64,000 bases of DNA from the NCBI GenBank assembly GCA_029204225.1, contig CM055093.1, forward strand, positions 5,253,205 to 5,317,204, in the 5' to 3' direction. The position numbers were made by a program, and so were the translations under genes. The notes under the pieces are model-generated. The model was not told the origin of the DNA. It did no database searches and saw nothing but the letters and a program-made list of their open reading frames with translations. Source of the DNA: Diphasiastrum complanatum (taxonomy: Eukaryota > Streptophyta > Lycopodiopsida > Lycopodiales > Lycopodiaceae). Shown in pieces: positions 60,179 to 64,000 of the stretch; position 1 is the stretch's first letter, and every line of letters starts with the position of its first letter.

Positions 60179-60565
60179 TACCAGTATCCACCATAATCAC
60201 GATCAATATCTTAGAATATTCGATTCTCATTATTCGTAATTTTAGATTAGTATTCACAATAATCACGATCAATATTTACAATAATCATGATCAGTATCTC
60301 AAAATATTCACTTCTCAATATTCAAAGTTTTGGATCTTCACAAACTATCAATTAAAAAGTCTTCAGGCACATATCTAAAAAGTAGACCGATTATTTATCA
60401 AGTATGGAAGACATTTTAGATATGTCTTGCAAAAGAAAACACAATCACAAAATTATATTGAGATAAAGATCAATTATTATTATTGACAACTTATTGATTC
60501 ATTATATCTTTTACAAAAAGCCTAATAAGTACAATTGTCTACATGAAAGAATCCAAAACAAAACA
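60179..60565. other. Short A/T-rich repeats
   Basis: AATCACGATCAATAT and ATTCACAATAATCA phrases recur at 60185-60320. There is no gene. Confidence 0.45.
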
Positions 60566-60830
60566 AAACACAATGCATGAGCTTGAAACATATTTGATAC
60601 TATTTGCTAATGACACAATCGTGCTGCTAAAAAAAAAGAAATGAAACGAAACACAATACATGAGCTAGAAATACATTTGATACTATTTGCTAATGACACA
60701 ATCAAACTCTTGGGAAATGGATTAAAGAGAAAGATAAACTCACTCAAACGTTGAAGGAAAAGTTGTGGATTCAATGGTTTTGCTCATAGTAGTACAAAAT
60801 TTGCACACAGAATTTGCTAAATCAAAAGTC
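60566..60830 (+). pseudogene. LINE (non-LTR) reverse transcriptase scrap, tandemly duplicated
   Basis: TYLILFANDTIVLL (60590-60631) and a second copy TYLILFANDTIKLLGNG (from about 60673) match the LINE RT catalytic block, with FAND for FADD. FNGFAHSSTKFAHR (about 60760-60805) fits the following segment in another frame. The duplication period is 83 bp. It is far too short to be active. Confidence 0.6.
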
Positions 60831-61963
60831 CTATAATATGATGTTCTTAATTTTTTTTTTTTGTCAATCAACTTTGTACTATCTTAATACATCAATATGT
60901 TGTTAAATAGCAAAAAAAACTACAAAAGCAATTATAGAAAAAGGTAAACCTTGCTTTACACAACTTACTTGCATGTACAAAAAAAATACTCAATACCGAT
61001 TCAAAAGTGTTTTTTCAAATGTTCACCTTATGCATGGCATTCATGCTAACAACCAACTTTCAACATGCATTCATGAACAAATTAATGAATTCACAAAAAC
61101 CATTAAGGATCAATCATGTAACATGTGATAAAGTTTAATGATCCAATAAGTTGTTGCTCTATTCCAATCTCGTTCGCTTCTTGTTGATCTTGCTATAGGG
61201 ATCTTTATGTCAATGAAAGCAAAAACGATGGCTTCTGTTATGAAGAGTGATCAATCTCTACGTTGTAAGGTAAGCATACTTCTATAGGCATTCAATGGAC
61301 AATCAGGTCTGAAATTCCTACATAGCAGTAGTGCCTTTTGAGGCCTATTTGGTATAGATTTGTAGGCTATTTTTTCGAGATGGGTAGGGTGAAATTTGTA
61401 ACCTATTTTAGTGATGGTGGAGCTCAACCTATAGACTTTTTCTTTTTACAACCAATTGGAACACGTTTTGTAGACTATCTTCAACACAATTTAGCAAGTG
61501 ATTCATCTAGTAGATCAATACATACATATATAAAATATTCTGTAATGAGAATGATTAGCATCGCTTGCATGCAAATTAAGTTACCTTTCTCGAACTCATA
61601 AATCGATGGAGTGTCTTCTCAATTGTTAACGTCTAGGCGAACTACAACAAAAGACTATCTTTTTGTGAATTGAAGCATGTAACTGGGAAACATGGTTGAA
61701 AGGTTGCACCATGTAGCCAAAATCATCTCCGCTTTCTTGGCCTGCTCAAACCACCACCAAAATGCATTGTAGCATCACCAAGCAACAATCAACTTTCAGA
61801 TTCACAGCTCATCAGAGGTTGGGATGATGGATTATCGTAAATGTTCATATGTTTGCATCAACATCAGTGGACTGTCACAACTTTTGATCTTCAAAGCCTC
61901 TCATCCTCAACTCCATCATCCATCAAAGATATTAGTCACTTCCTTATTGACACCCCTGATTGT
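60831..61963. other. Unassigned stretch
   Basis: An 87-codon frame at 61338-61601 has no known domain. Nothing else was recognised. Confidence 0.4.
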
Positions 61964-62700
61964 TGGGAGAGAGAACGAATAAATGACGAACAAGACGCGA
62001 ACGAGAAGCGAACTCGAACAAGAAATGAACAAGTAGCGAACTCAAACAGAAAATGTTCGTGCGCAGACCCTAAGCATGACTACGCCTATCAGAATGAACA
62101 GAAAAGATAGTGATTGAAATCACAGTCATTCTAGATTACGTAGCCAAACCTATAAATGGACGAAGCGCTAGAAGAATAATATGTCGCGAATTGCAAGACA
62201 AATTATTTGTCGCGAATGATTCGCGAAGAGCAAGACAGTGCTCTATTGATAATTAGTCGCGAATTATTCATGAAAGATAAGAAGAAAAATTAATCATTTA
62301 TTATCAGAAAAAGCAACTAGAACAATCAGACAGAATGAAAAATAAGCATAGCAATATTGACAGATCTTAAACGCAGAATAAATGAACTGTGTCAGATTAA
62401 GTATAGCAAGTATACAGATCAATAATGTGATAGAGCACAAGATAGTAGCAGACAAAACCGCGTGCCCTACCAAGCTTCTGTCTATAATGAGAAATATAAC
62501 CTCCTTTGTTTGTTCTAGACTTATCTTGCTCTTCTAGCATTACACTGCTTCATCGTAATCACAAAATGCACAGATGTTATCTTCTATATACAAAATATTA
62601 CAGGTGTGCAGATATGAAAGTATAGAGCAGATGTGCTGTCTGTAGTGAATCCAATAATGGGTCTAGAATGGTTCAAGAGGCTAACGACAATAAATTTGGC
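61964..62700 (+). mobile_element. Possible LTR with GCGAA motifs
   Basis: From TGTTGGGAGAGAGAAC, with GACGAACAAGACGCGAACGA-like runs that resemble the ends of the A/D1 LTRs in reverse, plus several TCGCGAAT motifs at 62183-62265. The right edge and any target duplication are not visible. Confidence 0.4.
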
Positions 62701-64000
62701 CAATACAAGCTTCTAATGGGGTCATAAAAGCTTCATACATTGAGATGCTCTATTGTAAAAAATAAAAAAAAAGAGTTAAAATGTTGGATATGAAAATCTT
62801 GTCTATTTGAGCTCAATTGGGAGGGACAAGGAATTCAACGCATGGGTGGACAAGAAGACTTGGTTGAAGCATTTACTTGATATAGTCGAAAAGTTATTGA
62901 AGGAGTGTTTGGAAATGGGTGAGTTAACATTTGTGCCATGCTTGATATGTTTTTAATACTTTGTACTAGTATCTAACAAGCTTTGAGGTTTGAATTGTGG
63001 GAGATATTGAGTTTCCCAAGAGCAAGATAATAGCTCAGTAGTTTGGAGACTTCAAGATACAATACAAAAAGAAGATGTTTATGCGAAAGAGTTGACAAAA
63101 GGGTCATTCAAATAGTCGTACATACATGAAAATGCAAATAGATTGCTACCAAGGTGTAATTTTCTAAGTCATATTACTCAAAATTTCTGACCATCTTGTC
63201 CTATGCATATAAAGTTATTAACTTGGTTTAAAAAAAAAGTACTAACGGTAGCTAAGTAGTAATCTCATCATCTAGTAGTGCCAATAACTAAGCAGTAGAA
63301 TAGTAACCAACGGCCATGGTCCACATGTCAGTTCAGCTTTTGTCGGCATCTCTTTTTTTGTTGGCAACTGCAACCAATCTATATATATCTACATATATAT
63401 TTAAACTTATGTACAGTTTTGCGCATGTGTATGCATCCTCCTCCCCTCACCCATGCATACACATTTTTTAAGTAAAAAACTTGGGGAGGAGAATGCATGT
63501 ATGGGAAAAAGGATGCATGGCCCTCCTCCCCATGCATTCATCTATGGGGCCCACTCCAAATTCAAATTATTCTTTACCCACACACCTAGTGTTTTGAAGT
63601 GCATGTGCATACTTTCATGGTGAAAGGTGTTAAATTAAAGAGACTTTCATTATCAAGGATTTCATTAAATTTGAAGGGCGTTATAAGGATATTTTAAATT
63701 ATGACACTTTCCACGAGAAAGGCTAAAATAAGAATGCATTGCCCGTTAACAGACATTTGCAAACACAGATCGCCTACCGCCCGTCAACTTTTTATTAAGA
63801 TACTCCCTGTGCTATTGTTGAACATGGTTAAATTTTGACCCCTACTATGGCCGAGATGTGTGAGATACGTTACATATTCGAGATGTGAGATGTGCGAGAT
63901 CGGCCACTATCAAAATCATCCGCCGTCACCCAGATTGTCAATGACCACCTAAATCCACACCATATTTGTACGATCATTGGTCGTCCACCTAAACCATTAG
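62701..64000. other. Unassigned right end of the window
   Basis: No gene was recognised. It includes the inverted repeats at 63432-63531 and AGATGTGNGAGAT-type short repeats at 63850-63900. Confidence 0.4.
63432..63531. repeat. Short inverted repeats around GGGGAGGAGAATGCATG
   Basis: TGCATCCTCCTCCCC (63432-63446) pairs with GGGGAGGAGAATGCA (63483-63497) with one mismatch. A third copy, CCCTCCTCCCCATGCATTC, lies to the right. Confidence 0.75.

Overview
The window is nuclear DNA from a vascular plant with a large, transposon-choked genome. Evidence is two intron-bearing plant genes, nested LTR retrotransposons (mostly Ty1/copia) with methionine-tRNA primer sites, a hAT transposase remnant, a LINE scrap and long (GA)n tracts. 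A host intron of 14.3 kb packed with transposons suggests a gymnosperm, fern or lycophyte more than a compact angiosperm, but this is inference; I cannot name the species.

Host genes. (1) Positions 1-788, minus strand: the 5' coding part of the ER glucosidase II alpha subunit (PSL5/RSW3 type, GH31), running off the left edge. (2) Positions 39888-56310, plus strand: a four-exon F-box gene of the SKIP24 type. Exon 1 (39888-40201) carries the F-box; exons 2-4 (54485-54658, 55804-55966, 56128-56310) carry the coiled-coil C-terminal part. All junctions are GT/AG, the phases agree, and the predicted protein has 277 residues. Intron 1 is 14,283 bp.

Transposon layout. 1.7-2.3 kb: a near-perfect 590-bp fold-back. 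3.0-6.1 kb: LTR and copia scraps. 6.5-10.0 kb: truncated minus-strand copia A, abutting the RNase H region of a second minus-strand copia, B (10.0-19.4 kb). B is split inside gag by element C (13155-17756), which has two 831-bp LTRs about 99% identical, a TTTAG target duplication, and no reverse transcriptase or integrase domain. 20.3-22.0 kb: a Ty3/gypsy-like LTR with primer site. 22.1-23.3 kb: copia scrap. 24.5-25.9 kb: a plus-strand LTR-like unit and a repeat-rich leader. 26.8 kb: (GA)71. 28.4-29.3 kb: copia scrap with a deletion inside RT. 29635-30466: a solo LTR of the C family with a perfect AAGCG duplication. 32.7-39.6 kb: plus-strand copia D2, split by minus-strand copia D1, which has two LTRs but no RT/RNase H.

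Inside SKIP24 intron 1: unassigned DNA; copia F, split by a minus-strand LTR element (G) that carries a fragment of a BZR1-type DNA-binding domain of the kind found in beta-amylases BAM7/BAM8; a scattered hAT transposase; and another copia scrap. Downstream of the gene (56.3-64.0 kb) there are (GA)n duplications, copia and LINE remnants, and A/T-rich DNA with no gene I can recognise.

No intact autonomous transposon is present. The points most worth a second look are the giant intron, the recently moved non-autonomous element C with its 408-codon open frame, the BZR-domain fragment inside a retroelement, and the long hairpin.
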